The notes beneath the pieces are model-generated. The model saw only the letters and a list, made by a program, of their open reading frames with translations. It had not been told where the DNA came from and did no database searches. Shown here piece after piece: positions 20,301-28,905 of a stretch of 64,000 bases of DNA. The stretch spans positions 311,004 to 375,003 of the forward strand of contig NZ_FOCZ01000006.1 in the NCBI RefSeq assembly GCF_900110245.1, in the 5' to 3' direction. The translations under genes were made by a program, and so were the position numbers. Source of the DNA: Niastella yeongjuensis. Lineage in GTDB: Bacteria > Bacteroidota > Bacteroidia > Chitinophagales > Chitinophagaceae. Numbering within the stretch: position 1 is the first letter of the stretch; each line of letters opens with the position of its first letter.

Positions 20301-21463
20301 ATCCAGCAATTGCCTTTGTCGTCTTCTACAAATTCGTTCACATCATTAAAGGGCAAACTGTTTTTATTGGCTTCCTCGTGCCTGTATACAGGAAACTGTA
20401 TGATGCCTTCGTGGTAATAATTGATCCCCTGTTTAAAGGTGCCTATCCAAATAACGCCCTGGTCATCTTTATACAGCTCCGTGAGGCTGTTCTGGGCCAG
20501 GCTGTTATTGTCGTTTGGGTTATTTTGTAACACTTGTACAGTATACCCTTTTTTATTCAGGATATTAAGCCCCCCGTGATCTGTCGCTATCCATAACAAA
20601 CCCTTGTTGTCTTGTACCACACTCATCACAATATTACTGCTAAGGATGGCGGTACCTTCCGTATTGGCAATTTGGCGCAGGGTATTTTTTTGTGGATTTA
20701 TCTGGTACAGGCCATTGATTACGCCGCTGCCAAATACCCACAGTTCATCCTGCGAATCGATGTACACCCGGTATAATAAATTAGCAACGCCTTGTTTTTG
20801 TTGCAGCATGTTGGTGCTGCTGCTTTTCTTTTTGGTAGTGGCATCAAACTGTTCAATCAAACCATTGCAATAGACTACCCAGATATTATTTTTTGAATCG
20901 GTTTTTACATCGGCAATGATATTGATCCGGGTGGTGGTTTGCGGAGTTAATGACAAGACCGGTTTATCGTTTTCATAATAGTAAACACCCTGGTCGCGGT
21001 ACACAAACAAAAAGCCCTTGCCTGCCGGTATTACATCGGTTAGCCCATAAGCCGGCAGTTTCCGTTTTTGTAAATACCTGTCAACCTGACGATCAAAACG
21101 CTCCGTGGCGGGATCATAGATATTAAAGCCAATACGGGTGGCTATCCATAATTTATTATCGGGGCCAGTTGCAATTTTTGCAATGTAATCATCCGTAAGG
21201 GAGGTAGTATCTTTTATGCTGTGGCGGAAGGTTTTAAAACTGTATCCATCAAAACGGTTCAACCCGCTCATGGTGCCAAACCACATAAACCCTTTTTTAC
21301 CTTTATAAATACAGTTGACCTGGTTATTGGAGAGGCCCTGGTTGAAATCGAGATGGGCAAAATGCCGCGATGTTGGTTGCTGCGCTACAAGCAGCAATAC
21401 CAAACACATACAAGCAGGCAATAAAACCAGGGTTTTGGTCAACCATTTCAAATCAGGCAGCAT
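17342..21463 (-). CDS. Hybrid two-component system regulator (propeller sensor, kinase, REC, AraC HTH)
   Basis: 1373 residues. N-terminal signal/TM (LVLLPACMCLVLLLV), then a large periplasmic sensor of about 14 Reg_prop blades (repeated GLNRFDGYSFK, LWIGT motifs) to about residue 740, a Y_Y_Y domain (about 750-810), TM (about 815-835), HisKA with His870 in SHEFRTPLSL, HATPase (GIGIPRNRQ, GSGIGLAITKEF), a receiver with Asp1169 (VVSDINMPEMNG) and a C-terminal AraC-type HTH (about 1270-1373). Such HTCS proteins bind a glycan fragment in the periplasm and activate a utilization locus. GH95 downstream on the same strand is the nearest candidate target. It starts divergently from the cyclase gene at 21578. 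Confidence 0.95.
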   Translation of the reverse strand: MLPDLKWLTKTLVLLPACMCLVLLLVAQQPTSRHFAHLDFNQGLSNNQVNCIYKGKKGFMWFGTMSGLNRFDGYSFKTFRHSIKDTTSLTDDYIAKIATGPDNKLWIATRIGFNIYDPATERFDRQVDRYLQKRKLPAYGLTDVIPAGKGFLFVYRDQGVYYYENDKPVLSLTPQTTTRINIIADVKTDSKNNIWVVYCNGLIEQFDATTKKKSSSTNMLQQKQGVANLLYRVYIDSQDELWVFGSGVINGLYQINPQKNTLRQIANTEGTAILSSNIVMSVVQDNKGLLWIATDHGGLNILNKKGYTVQVLQNNPNDNNSLAQNSLTELYKDDQGVIWIGTFKQGINYYHEGIIQFPVYRHEEANKNSLPFNDVNEFVEDDKGNCWIGTNGGGLLYFDRDANSYKQFRHNALNDNSLCNDVIVSLFIEHARVLWIGTYFGGLDSYDGKTFTHHRHAAKDSTSLSDNRVWEIYEDSNNELWIGTLEAGLEKYDRASNRFIHYKPLAPNSVHTGYIAAITEDKKGNLWVGTSYGIDVRNKQTGAFTQLLGRETKLSNDNIISIYNDSRGYTWVGTRDGLNVYNPENNSFQVFRTEEGLPDNTILNILEDNAHDLWVSTLNGISRISCFGSLNTGICIGCINYDRIDGLQGIAFNENAALKTRRGELIFGGPNGFNLFDPARITINTTAPQVLLTGFQVFNQPIETGDTINRHVILQKAISETDAITLRYDENIFSIEFSGLGYINSHKTRYAYRLKGFNDNWLFTDGNTRRATYTNLDPGKYTFYVKASDERGHWKEQAVAVSIIVLPPFWLSPLAYVLYVLIALAVLYFARRAVIQQTKMRMALEQERKEASRMRELDLMKTRFFTNVSHEFRTPLSLILTPLEGMIKTAAEPAQRTQYQLIHRNARRLLNLVNQLLDFRKMEVHELKLHATEGDIIQFIEDSAGSFTDIAEKKHIRFSYTSALKSLYTQFDHDKLERIIFNLLSNAFKFTAEHGVVSVEINSVPQQETTLLEINVKDTGIGIPRNRQERIFERFFQYEIPATMMNQGSGIGLAITKEFVNLLGGSIHVESEEGKGSVFTVILPVKEIIPSEVSEAIPVSSTIPEIEISVIPKIPSNPVQTVLLVEDNDDFLFYLKDNLRECFNIVVAVNGRDGWQKTLSVHPDIVVSDINMPEMNGLDLCKKIRQDPRTKHIPVVLLTAQNSEEQQLRGIETGAADYMTKPFNFELLVSRIRNLLQQQQSMKQSFASQIAVKTTDVNLECPNQRFVQDALTIVEKNISNADFSVEELSRALLLSRAAVYKRLFVLTGKTPIEFIRSVRLQRAAQLLAKSKMTVAEVAYETGFNNPKYFSKYFKVEFGKLPSAWQADARKGEN

Positions 21464-21577
21464 ACCAAAAGCAAGTATACTAAAAGTAACGCGGCATTAA
21501 AAGTAATTACATAGTTATATTTTATGACACGTGGTGCTGCAAAAAAAATGCATTATTATTGTCGTCACATTAATGCC

Positions 21578-22384
21578 ATGAAACCAATATTATTTGTTCT
21601 TTTGACCTTAGTTATTTTTTCTGCCTGCCAGTCAGGTTCAACGGAAGAAAACGAAAACGTGGAAAATGCCGGCCCGGTTACCCCTGCTATCAAGTATGAA
21701 GAAGTCGACTATTTCCTGCACGACACCTCCCTGTTCACCGAAGGATTGTTGATTCACGATGGGCTGTTATTTGAAAGCACCGGTTCACCCGACAAAGGCA
21801 GAAAATCATTGATTGGCTACAACGACCTGAAAACAGGAGCCTTTATTAAAAAGGTAGAACTGCCACATGATTCTCTCTTCGGTGAAGGCATTGTATTTTT
21901 TAAGGACAAGCTATACCAACTTACCTATAAAAACCACATCGGGTTTATTTACGACGCACACTCTTATAGAAAAACGGGACAATTCCCCATTGCAAAAGAA
22001 GGCTGGGGACTCACTACAGATGGCGCCAGCATCATTATGAGCGATGGCACCGACACCTTAAACTATGTAGATGCCGATGGCTATACCATTCATAAGAAAT
22101 TACCGGTAACGGAAAATGGCGCCAAACGCGACAGCTTAAATGAACTGGAGTATATTAAAGGTTATATCTACGCTAACATCTGGCTTACCAACAACATCGT
22201 AAAAATAGATCCGGCCAATGGGAAAGTGGTTGGCAAACTTGATCTGAGCACCCTGGCGTTCAAGGCAGCACTCACCACAGGTGGTGATGCACTGAATGGC
22301 ATTGCGTATGATTCCACCACCAGTTATATCTATGTTACCGGAAAACTGTGGCCACACATACATCAGCTAAAAATGTCGCAATAG
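21578..22384 (+). CDS. Glutamine cyclotransferase-family lipoprotein
   Basis: 268 residues from ATG 21578; an in-frame ATG at 21524 would bury the signal peptide and is rejected. Lipoprotein signal MKPILFVLLTLVIFSAC. The body matches the plant-type glutaminyl cyclase five-blade propeller: FTEGLLIHDGLLFESTG, LYQLTYKNHIGFIYDA, GWGLTTDGASIIMSDGTD, NELEYIKGYIYANIWLTNNIVKIDP and ALNGIAYD. These enzymes convert N-terminal Gln to pyroglutamate; in Bacteroidota, proteins exported past the inner membrane often carry N-terminal pyroglutamate after signal removal. It is divergent from the HTCS gene. Confidence 0.9.
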   Translation: MKPILFVLLTLVIFSACQSGSTEENENVENAGPVTPAIKYEEVDYFLHDTSLFTEGLLIHDGLLFESTGSPDKGRKSLIGYNDLKTGAFIKKVELPHDSLFGEGIVFFKDKLYQLTYKNHIGFIYDAHSYRKTGQFPIAKEGWGLTTDGASIIMSDGTDTLNYVDADGYTIHKKLPVTENGAKRDSLNELEYIKGYIYANIWLTNNIVKIDPANGKVVGKLDLSTLAFKAALTTGGDALNGIAYDSTTSYIYVTGKLWPHIHQLKMSQ

Positions 22385-22669
22385 CCGGGCTGCAATAAGG
22401 GTTGTTATATTAAAACCAGGATTTATAGATATGGGTAACTGGCATTAAAATCATATTATAAAGAATCTGACACTGAACGCTTTCTGAGGCTTTTCCTGTT
22501 CTTTTGTGGACTTTTTTACCCGACTCCCATTGGTCTGCGGATTGCACATATGCATACTATGCTCAGCTATGAGATCACATGTAAAAAAAACTTACTCTAA
22601 GTTGTTTACATGCAAGGGAATTAAAGGAACGATTAATAAAACATTTTTTAACATAGGAATAGCTCGGAT

Positions 22670-23125
22670 ATGACTCAACCCCGTAGTTTCTTGCTCGTTG
22701 ACGACGACATTGACGACATCATTATTTTTCAGGACACCTTAAAAAAGGTGGATGATAAAATTGGGTTTTTCTATGTCAACAATGGAAAAGATGCCATTGA
22801 TCTGCTCACAGACAATGTACCTAATTTACCAAGTCTTATATTTTTAGACATCAATATGCCCCGCATGGATGGGAAGGAATGTTTGCAGATCCTGAAACAG
22901 GACGCCAGGCTTAAACACATCCCGGTGCTCATGTACACTACCTCCTCGCAATCAGCCGATATTGAAGAGACCATGATGCATGGCGCCATGGCTTTCATCA
23001 CCAAACCCTGGGGAGTTAATGAACTTAAGAAACTATTATCAGTAATTGCACATACCCCGGTGGCAAAACTGCCTACTGCGTTGCAATCCTTGGAAAAAGA
23101 AATAAGCTGCTTTATAGTTTGTTAG
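22670..23125 (+). CDS. Single-domain response regulator
   Basis: 151 residues, receiver only. Acidic pocket LVDDDIDD, phospho-acceptor Asp60 in LIFLDINMPRMDGKE, Thr in MYTTSS and Lys in ITKPWG. It is first in cluster B, 27 bases before the REC-kinase gene, and parallels the regulator at 6434 in cluster A. It probably acts as a phosphate shuttle between kinases. The 285 bases upstream, back to 22384, hold no gene, and I found no clear promoter box. Confidence 0.92.
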   Translation: MTQPRSFLLVDDDIDDIIIFQDTLKKVDDKIGFFYVNNGKDAIDLLTDNVPNLPSLIFLDINMPRMDGKECLQILKQDARLKHIPVLMYTTSSQSADIEETMMHGAMAFITKPWGVNELKKLLSVIAHTPVAKLPTALQSLEKEISCFIVC

Positions 23126-23152
23126 TACATTTTTGACTAGTATTGGTATAGT

Positions 23153-24400
23153 ATGATCCTTATTGTAGATGATAAATATGAAAACCTGTTCTCATTAAAA
23201 ACATTACTGCAATTATACGCTTATGAAACCGATACCGCCGCTTCTGGCGAAGAAGCCCTGAAGAAGATCCTGAAGAACGAATACTCGGTTATTATACTCG
23301 ATGTACAAATGCCCGATATGGACGGTTATGAAGTGGCAGAAGCCATTTCGGGTCTTAACAAAACCAGGGACATTCCCATCATATTCCTTTCTGCGGTCAA
23401 TATCGACAAACGTTTTATTGCCAAAGGATATGATTCCGGCGGGGTTGATTACATCACCAAACCCTTCGATAACGATTTGCTGTTATTGAAAGTAAGAACA
23501 TTTTACCGGCTCTCTCAACAGCGGAAAGAATTGAAAATGGTAGAAGAGGCCCTGCGGCGTGAAATTGATATGCGTAAAAAATCGCAGGCGGAAGTGGAAG
23601 AGATCAACTCCCTGCTTGAGTTTAAGGTAGAAGAAAGGACCAGGGACCTGACGCAACTGAACAAAGACCTGGAGAACCGCAATGCGGAACTGGCGCAATA
23701 TGCGTATTTAGCCTCGCACGACCTGCAGGAACCGCTTCGTAAGATCATCACGTTTATAAAGATCATCGACGACAAATACCTGGCTGGCATTCCTGAAGCC
23801 AAACAGGAGATCACGAAAGTGATTACCTCCGCTGAAAGAATGCGGAACCTCATCAATGCACTCCTCAGCTACTCAAAGCTTTCGGCCGTTTCCTATTTTA
23901 CCCCGGTGAACCTGAACGACATCATTAAAGATGCACTGGCCGACCTGGAACTGGCTGTAAAGGATAAACAGGCCATCATTCAGGTTACCACCCTGCCTGA
24001 AGTAGAGGGCATAGCTGCACAAATGCGGCAGTTATTTATGAACCTGTTGAGCAATGCCCTGAAGTTTTCGAAAACAACCATACAACCACAAATAAAAATA
24101 TACTGTGAACCGGTTGACGAACTATCGCTGGAAGCCGCACCGGTTAAAACAGGCAGGTACGTCCGTATCCATTGCAGTGACAATGGCATTGGGCTCGACG
24201 AATCGTATATAGATAAAATATTTGTGATCTTTCAACGCTTACATGGCAGAACACAATATGAAGGAACAGGGATAGGACTTGCCATTGTAAAAAAGATCGT
24301 TGAAAAACACAATGGATTAATAGGGGTAAAAAGCCATGAGGGCGAAGGTGCCACCTTTACCATTGTACTTCCGCTAAAGCAAAGCAACAATACGAATTAA
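23153..24400 (+). CDS. REC-HisKA-HATPase sensor kinase
   Basis: 415 residues, soluble. Receiver 1-118 with Asp50 in VIILDVQMPDMDGYE; coiled coil 120-175 (REIDMRKKSQAEVEEINSLL); HisKA with His189 in YLASHDLQEPLRKI; HATPase with CSDNGIGLDE and GTGIGLAIVKK. The DHp type (HDLQEPLR) is that of bacteriophytochrome-like kinases. It corresponds to the kinase at 6908 in cluster A but has no PAS domain, so its input is likely only phosphate at the receiver or protein contact. It sits 29 bases before the giant kinase. Confidence 0.93.
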   Translation: MILIVDDKYENLFSLKTLLQLYAYETDTAASGEEALKKILKNEYSVIILDVQMPDMDGYEVAEAISGLNKTRDIPIIFLSAVNIDKRFIAKGYDSGGVDYITKPFDNDLLLLKVRTFYRLSQQRKELKMVEEALRREIDMRKKSQAEVEEINSLLEFKVEERTRDLTQLNKDLENRNAELAQYAYLASHDLQEPLRKIITFIKIIDDKYLAGIPEAKQEITKVITSAERMRNLINALLSYSKLSAVSYFTPVNLNDIIKDALADLELAVKDKQAIIQVTTLPEVEGIAAQMRQLFMNLLSNALKFSKTTIQPQIKIYCEPVDELSLEAAPVKTGRYVRIHCSDNGIGLDESYIDKIFVIFQRLHGRTQYEGTGIGLAIVKKIVEKHNGLIGVKSHEGEGATFTIVLPLKQSNNTN

Positions 24401-24429
24401 CGTTTTAATTTATAAAACAGCTTTTTAAG

Positions 24430-27400
24430 ATGAATGCATTCAAACGCAACCTCATCATTGGTTATGGCATTTCATTATTACTGCTGATCATAAGCGCCGT
24501 AGCGTCGTACCTCAGCATCAATAATTTACTGAACAGCGCCCAATGGGTGAATCATACAAATGCAGTAGGCAAAAAAGTGGAAGGCGTGATCTCCGTGCTG
24601 GTAGATGCCGAAACCGCCCAACGCGGCTACCTGCTCACCAACCAGGAAGAATTCCTTCAACCGTTTAATGGTTCCCGAGAAAGGGCCAACAACCTGTTGA
24701 GTGAATTAAAAACCCTTACTGCAGATAATTATCCCCAGCAACAGGATGGCGAGTTGTTGCGCATCCAGGCCAATGCCCGGTTAAGCTATTTAAATGAACT
24801 GATACTAAAGAAGCGCAAAGGCGAACTGATACCCGACAGTATGCTGTTGGCGGGTAAAGAACAAATGGATTACGCAAGGGAGATCGTTGATCGCATGCGC
24901 AACCGGGAAGAATCGCTGCTGAAAATAAGAACGCAATCCATGAACCGGTTCGCCGCCAGCACCCCTACCCTTATTTTAGTAGCCTGTGTGCTGGGCATTC
25001 TGGTTACTATCATTTCATTTTTGCGCGTATTGAATGATTTCCAAAAACGAACGGCCCTGCAACTGGAGTTACAGGAAAAAGATGAACAGATCTCGAGAAG
25101 ACTGGAATTGATAGATGAGGTGGCTACCACAATCTCCGAAGGTAATTACGGCGTAAAAGTAGAAGACAAAGGCAGCGATGCACTCGCCAGCATTGCTATT
25201 TCATTAAATAAAATGACAGATGCCCTGCACATTTCTTTCACCCAGCTGAAAGACCAGCAATGGCTGCAAACCGGTATTGCGCAATTGAACGAGATCATGA
25301 TCGGTAAAAAAGAAATGGAGCTGCTTACGTTCGATGTAATAGAATTTGTAACCAACTATACCGGTTCTGCCCAGGGCGCCTTTTACCTGCGAACAGATGA
25401 AAACCTCATACAACTGGTAGCCGGTGTAGCCATCAGCAATAAAGCCGCCAAAGCCAATATTAAGTTTGGCGAAGGCATAGCAGGCCGGTGCGCGCAATCA
25501 GGACAAGCCGTTCACCTTGAAAATATCCCCGAAACACAGGTCACCATCGACTATACGGGCGGATCTATTAAGCCGGCATCCATCCTGGCCATTCCCATTT
25601 TCTACGAAAACCGGTTAAAGGGTGTGCTTGAAATTACCACCCTGCAATCGTATCGCCCCATTATGTTAGATTTTATGCGGGAAGCCGGTTACAATATTGG
25701 TCTGGCAGTACACAGCGCCCGTGATCACCAGCGCTTACAGGAATTGCTAACCGAAACCCAGGCACAGTCGGAAGAACTACAGGCCCAGCATACCGAACTC
25801 GAAAACATCAATGCCGAACTGGAAGCCCAGGCCGAACGCCTGCAAACCAGTGAAGAAGAATTGCGGGTACAACAGGAAGAACTGCAACATGCCAATCACG
25901 AATTGGAAGAACGAAGCCAGTTGCTGGAAGAAAAAAATGAATTGATCGTAGAACGGAACCTGGAAATACAGGCCCGGGCCGAAGAACTGGCCATGAGCAC
26001 CAGGTACAAATCAGAGTTTTTGGCCAATATGTCGCACGAGCTGCGCACGCCGTTGAACTCTATCCTGTTGCTGTCGCGTTTGCTCAACGAGAACCACACC
26101 AATAATTTAACAAACGACCAGATAGAATACGCCAATGTGATCCAAACCTCCGGTAAAGGATTGCTGACACTGATCGATGAGATCCTTGACCTGTCAAAGA
26201 TAGAGGCCGGTAAAATGGAACTGGAATATACCGACGTTCGTATCACTGACCTGGTGAATGAACTGCAGGCTTTGTTTACACCACTGGCCGAAGAAAAAGG
26301 CGTTGCCTTTAAAGTGGAACAGGAAAGTGAATTACCCCTTACCATTGAAACCGACCGGTTGCGGCTAAACCAGATCTTACGCAACCTGATCTCCAACGCC
26401 ATCAAGTTCACCAAAAAAGGATCGGTTGTTTTAAGTATAACGCAACAGGGAACCGAATGCAGGTTCTCCGTAAAAGACACCGGTATCGGTATTTCAAAAG
26501 AAAAACAAGCCATCATCTTTGAAGCCTTTCAACAGGCAGATGGAAGCACCCGCCGGCAATTTGGCGGCACCGGGCTGGGATTAAGCATCAGTCAGAAATT
26601 AGCCCAACTATTGAACGGTGACATTTCATTGACCAGTGCAGAAGGCGAAGGCAGTGAATTTATACTGGAACTGCCGATGACAAAAAGCGCTGCTGCAACA
26701 AAAATGCATTCCGTTGCAGTTGTCATACACAGGGAGCAAACCGACAAAACTGCCACGCCTGTTAGTGCTGGAGAGAACCAGTACATTTCACCGGTCATTC
26801 CTTCACCGGTTGAAGATGACCGCGATGCCATGACCTCTGGCGAGAAGTTGATCCTGATCATTGAAGACGATACCGCCTTTGCGCGCTCCCTGCTCGAATA
26901 TACGCGCGCCAAAGGGTATAAAGGTATTGTGGCCGTACGTGGCGACGAAGGCATTGCCCTGGCCAAACAATATATGCCATCGGGGATCTTACTCGATCTG
27001 CAGCTGCCTGTTATGAGTGGCTGGCAGGTAATGGATGAACTGAAAGCAGATAATAGTACCCGCCATATACCCGTACACATTATGTCGGCCTACCAGATGA
27101 AAACCCAAAGTCTGTCGAAGGGCGCGGTTGATTTCATCAACAAACCCGTAGCTTTTGAAAAGCTGGGTGAAATGTTCTCGAAGATTGAACAGGCGTTGAA
27201 CCGCCATCCCAAAAAAGTACTGATCGTTGAAGAAAACACACAACACGCCAAAGCACTGGCCTACTTCCTCAGCAATTACAATGTGGCCTCTGAAATTGAG
27301 AACACGGTTGAAGATGGTATAAAATCACTCACCCAGAAAGAAATAGATTGTGTGATCCTCGATATGGGCATACCCGCCCAACGCTCGTACGACACGCTGG

Positions 27401-28014
27401 ATGAAGTGAAAAAAACAAGGGGCCTCGAAGATGTTCCCATTATCGTGTTCACCGGCAAAAACCTGTCGCAAAGCGAAGAGATAAAGATCAAGCAATATGC
27501 CGATTCCATTGTTGTAAAAACGGCGCACTCCTATCAACGCATTCTCGATGAAGTATCGTTGTTCCTGCACCTGGTAGAAGAAAACCAACAGGATACCCGC
27601 ACCTTCAGACGCAATCGTAAAGTAGAGACCGGTGAAGTGTTGAAAGGGAAAACGGTGCTGGTAGTAGATGATGACGTGCGCAATATATTCTCGCTTTCGA
27701 AATCGCTGGAAAGTTATGGCATGCAGGTAGTTTCAGCCATCGATGGCAAGGAAGCACTAAAACAACTGGAAGGCGATGTAAAAATCGATATGGTGTTAAT
27801 GGATATGATGATGCCTGAACTGGATGGTTATGAAACAACCAGGATACTGCGAAAAATGCCGCAATACCGCAACCTGCCGGTAATTGCCGTTACCGCCAAA
27901 GCCATGACGGGCGACAGGGAAAAATGTATTGCAGCCGGCGCTTCCGATTATATTACCAAACCCGTTGATGTTGATCAGTTGATCTCCCTGCTGCGGGTGT
28001 GGTTGTATCAATAA
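24430..28014 (+). CDS. Giant hybrid kinase CHASE3-HAMP-GAF-HisKA-HATPase-REC-REC-REC
   Basis: 1194 residues. TM1 (about 9-30), CHASE3 periplasmic sensor (about 37-175, with VDAETAQRGYLLT), TM2 (177-197), HAMP-like linker, GAF (about 285-430), Gln/Glu-rich coiled coil (435-520), HisKA with His536, HATPase (DTGIGI, GGTGLGLS), then receivers at about 805-920, 928-1040 and 1072-1194. It is the intact paralogue of the interrupted kinase at 9932-13948; they share order and sequence from GAF to the end but have different periplasmic sensors. The second receiver has EEN in place of the usual acidic pair and may be weak. The CheR gene follows at once. Confidence 0.95.
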   Translation: MNAFKRNLIIGYGISLLLLIISAVASYLSINNLLNSAQWVNHTNAVGKKVEGVISVLVDAETAQRGYLLTNQEEFLQPFNGSRERANNLLSELKTLTADNYPQQQDGELLRIQANARLSYLNELILKKRKGELIPDSMLLAGKEQMDYAREIVDRMRNREESLLKIRTQSMNRFAASTPTLILVACVLGILVTIISFLRVLNDFQKRTALQLELQEKDEQISRRLELIDEVATTISEGNYGVKVEDKGSDALASIAISLNKMTDALHISFTQLKDQQWLQTGIAQLNEIMIGKKEMELLTFDVIEFVTNYTGSAQGAFYLRTDENLIQLVAGVAISNKAAKANIKFGEGIAGRCAQSGQAVHLENIPETQVTIDYTGGSIKPASILAIPIFYENRLKGVLEITTLQSYRPIMLDFMREAGYNIGLAVHSARDHQRLQELLTETQAQSEELQAQHTELENINAELEAQAERLQTSEEELRVQQEELQHANHELEERSQLLEEKNELIVERNLEIQARAEELAMSTRYKSEFLANMSHELRTPLNSILLLSRLLNENHTNNLTNDQIEYANVIQTSGKGLLTLIDEILDLSKIEAGKMELEYTDVRITDLVNELQALFTPLAEEKGVAFKVEQESELPLTIETDRLRLNQILRNLISNAIKFTKKGSVVLSITQQGTECRFSVKDTGIGISKEKQAIIFEAFQQADGSTRRQFGGTGLGLSISQKLAQLLNGDISLTSAEGEGSEFILELPMTKSAAATKMHSVAVVIHREQTDKTATPVSAGENQYISPVIPSPVEDDRDAMTSGEKLILIIEDDTAFARSLLEYTRAKGYKGIVAVRGDEGIALAKQYMPSGILLDLQLPVMSGWQVMDELKADNSTRHIPVHIMSAYQMKTQSLSKGAVDFINKPVAFEKLGEMFSKIEQALNRHPKKVLIVEENTQHAKALAYFLSNYNVASEIENTVEDGIKSLTQKEIDCVILDMGIPAQRSYDTLDEVKKTRGLEDVPIIVFTGKNLSQSEEIKIKQYADSIVVKTAHSYQRILDEVSLFLHLVEENQQDTRTFRRNRKVETGEVLKGKTVLVVDDDVRNIFSLSKSLESYGMQVVSAIDGKEALKQLEGDVKIDMVLMDMMMPELDGYETTRILRKMPQYRNLPVIAVTAKAMTGDREKCIAAGASDYITKPVDVDQLISLLRVWLYQ

Positions 28015-28025
28015 ACAAAAAGACT

Positions 28026-28847
28026 ATGATCAAGGAGGAAGAGCTGGACCTGCTGATAACAGAACTGTTTGAAAAATACGGGTACGATTTTACCAATTAT
28101 GCCCGGGCCTCTTTTAAAAGAAGGGTAAACCGGGTAATGGTCATAGACCGTTTTCCCAGCTTTGCAGAACTGCTGTACAGGGTAAGGAACGATGCCGCCT
28201 ATTGTAATCACATAGTGCAGGAGCTCACCGTGAATGTAACGGAAATGTTCAGGGACCCGTCGTTGTTTAAAATGATCAGGGAACAAATATTACCGGTGGT
28301 GGCTACCCATCCGTTCATTCGCATCTGGCATGCCGGCTGTTCAACCGGCGAAGAAGTGTATTCGATGGCCATTCTGCTGGAAGAAGCCAATCTGCTGCAC
28401 AAATCGCGGCTATACGCAACCGACTTAAACCCCACTGTCATTGACAATATAAAACGGGGTATTTTTCCGCTGGCCCAAATGAAACAATATTCCGAAAATT
28501 ACATTGCCAGTGGCGGCAAAAAAGACTTTTCAGATTACTATACCGCCAAATATGAATGGGCTAAATTTCACGACCGGTTAAAGGAAAAAATGGTGGTAGC
28601 CACGCACAACCTGGTATCTGACAGATCATTCAATGAGTTCCAGCTCATCCTTTGCCGGAACGTATTGATTTATTTTGACAGAACGCTGCAGAATAAAGTA
28701 TTTAACCTGTTCGACAGCAGCCTGGAGAAACTGGGTTTTATTATATTAGGTTCCAAAGAAAACCTGCGATTCTCTACAGTGGCGCCCAAATACACCCAAT
28801 GGTCGCCCAAAGAAAAAATATGGCGCAAAACAGCTGCCCAGGGATAA
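28026..28847 (+). CDS. cheR: CheR-type SAM-dependent protein methyltransferase
   Basis: 273 residues from ATG 28026. A longer frame from 27999 would overlap the kinase stop; the ATG is preferred because it matches the start of the paralogue at 9813 (MI..EE..YGYDFT). Motifs: GYDFTNYARASFKRRV, SAM motif WHAGCSTGEEVYSMAIL, ATDLNP, NEFQLILCRNVLIYFDRTLQNKV. It is the last gene of cluster B, 11 bases after the giant kinase. No CheB is in this cluster, so demethylation would need the CheB of cluster A or another locus. Confidence 0.94.
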   Translation: MIKEEELDLLITELFEKYGYDFTNYARASFKRRVNRVMVIDRFPSFAELLYRVRNDAAYCNHIVQELTVNVTEMFRDPSLFKMIREQILPVVATHPFIRIWHAGCSTGEEVYSMAILLEEANLLHKSRLYATDLNPTVIDNIKRGIFPLAQMKQYSENYIASGGKKDFSDYYTAKYEWAKFHDRLKEKMVVATHNLVSDRSFNEFQLILCRNVLIYFDRTLQNKVFNLFDSSLEKLGFIILGSKENLRFSTVAPKYTQWSPKEKIWRKTAAQG

Positions 28848-28905
28848 ATCTGCCCCTTGTTTCCTGCGGAGAAATGGCGTAACATTGGGGCCAATTTCCA
28901 ATAGT

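Noticed and set aside
28021-28025. CheR start at 27999 overlapping the giant kinase
   Set aside because: The ATG at 28026 matches the paralogue N-terminus, and the upstream part adds only non-conserved residues.
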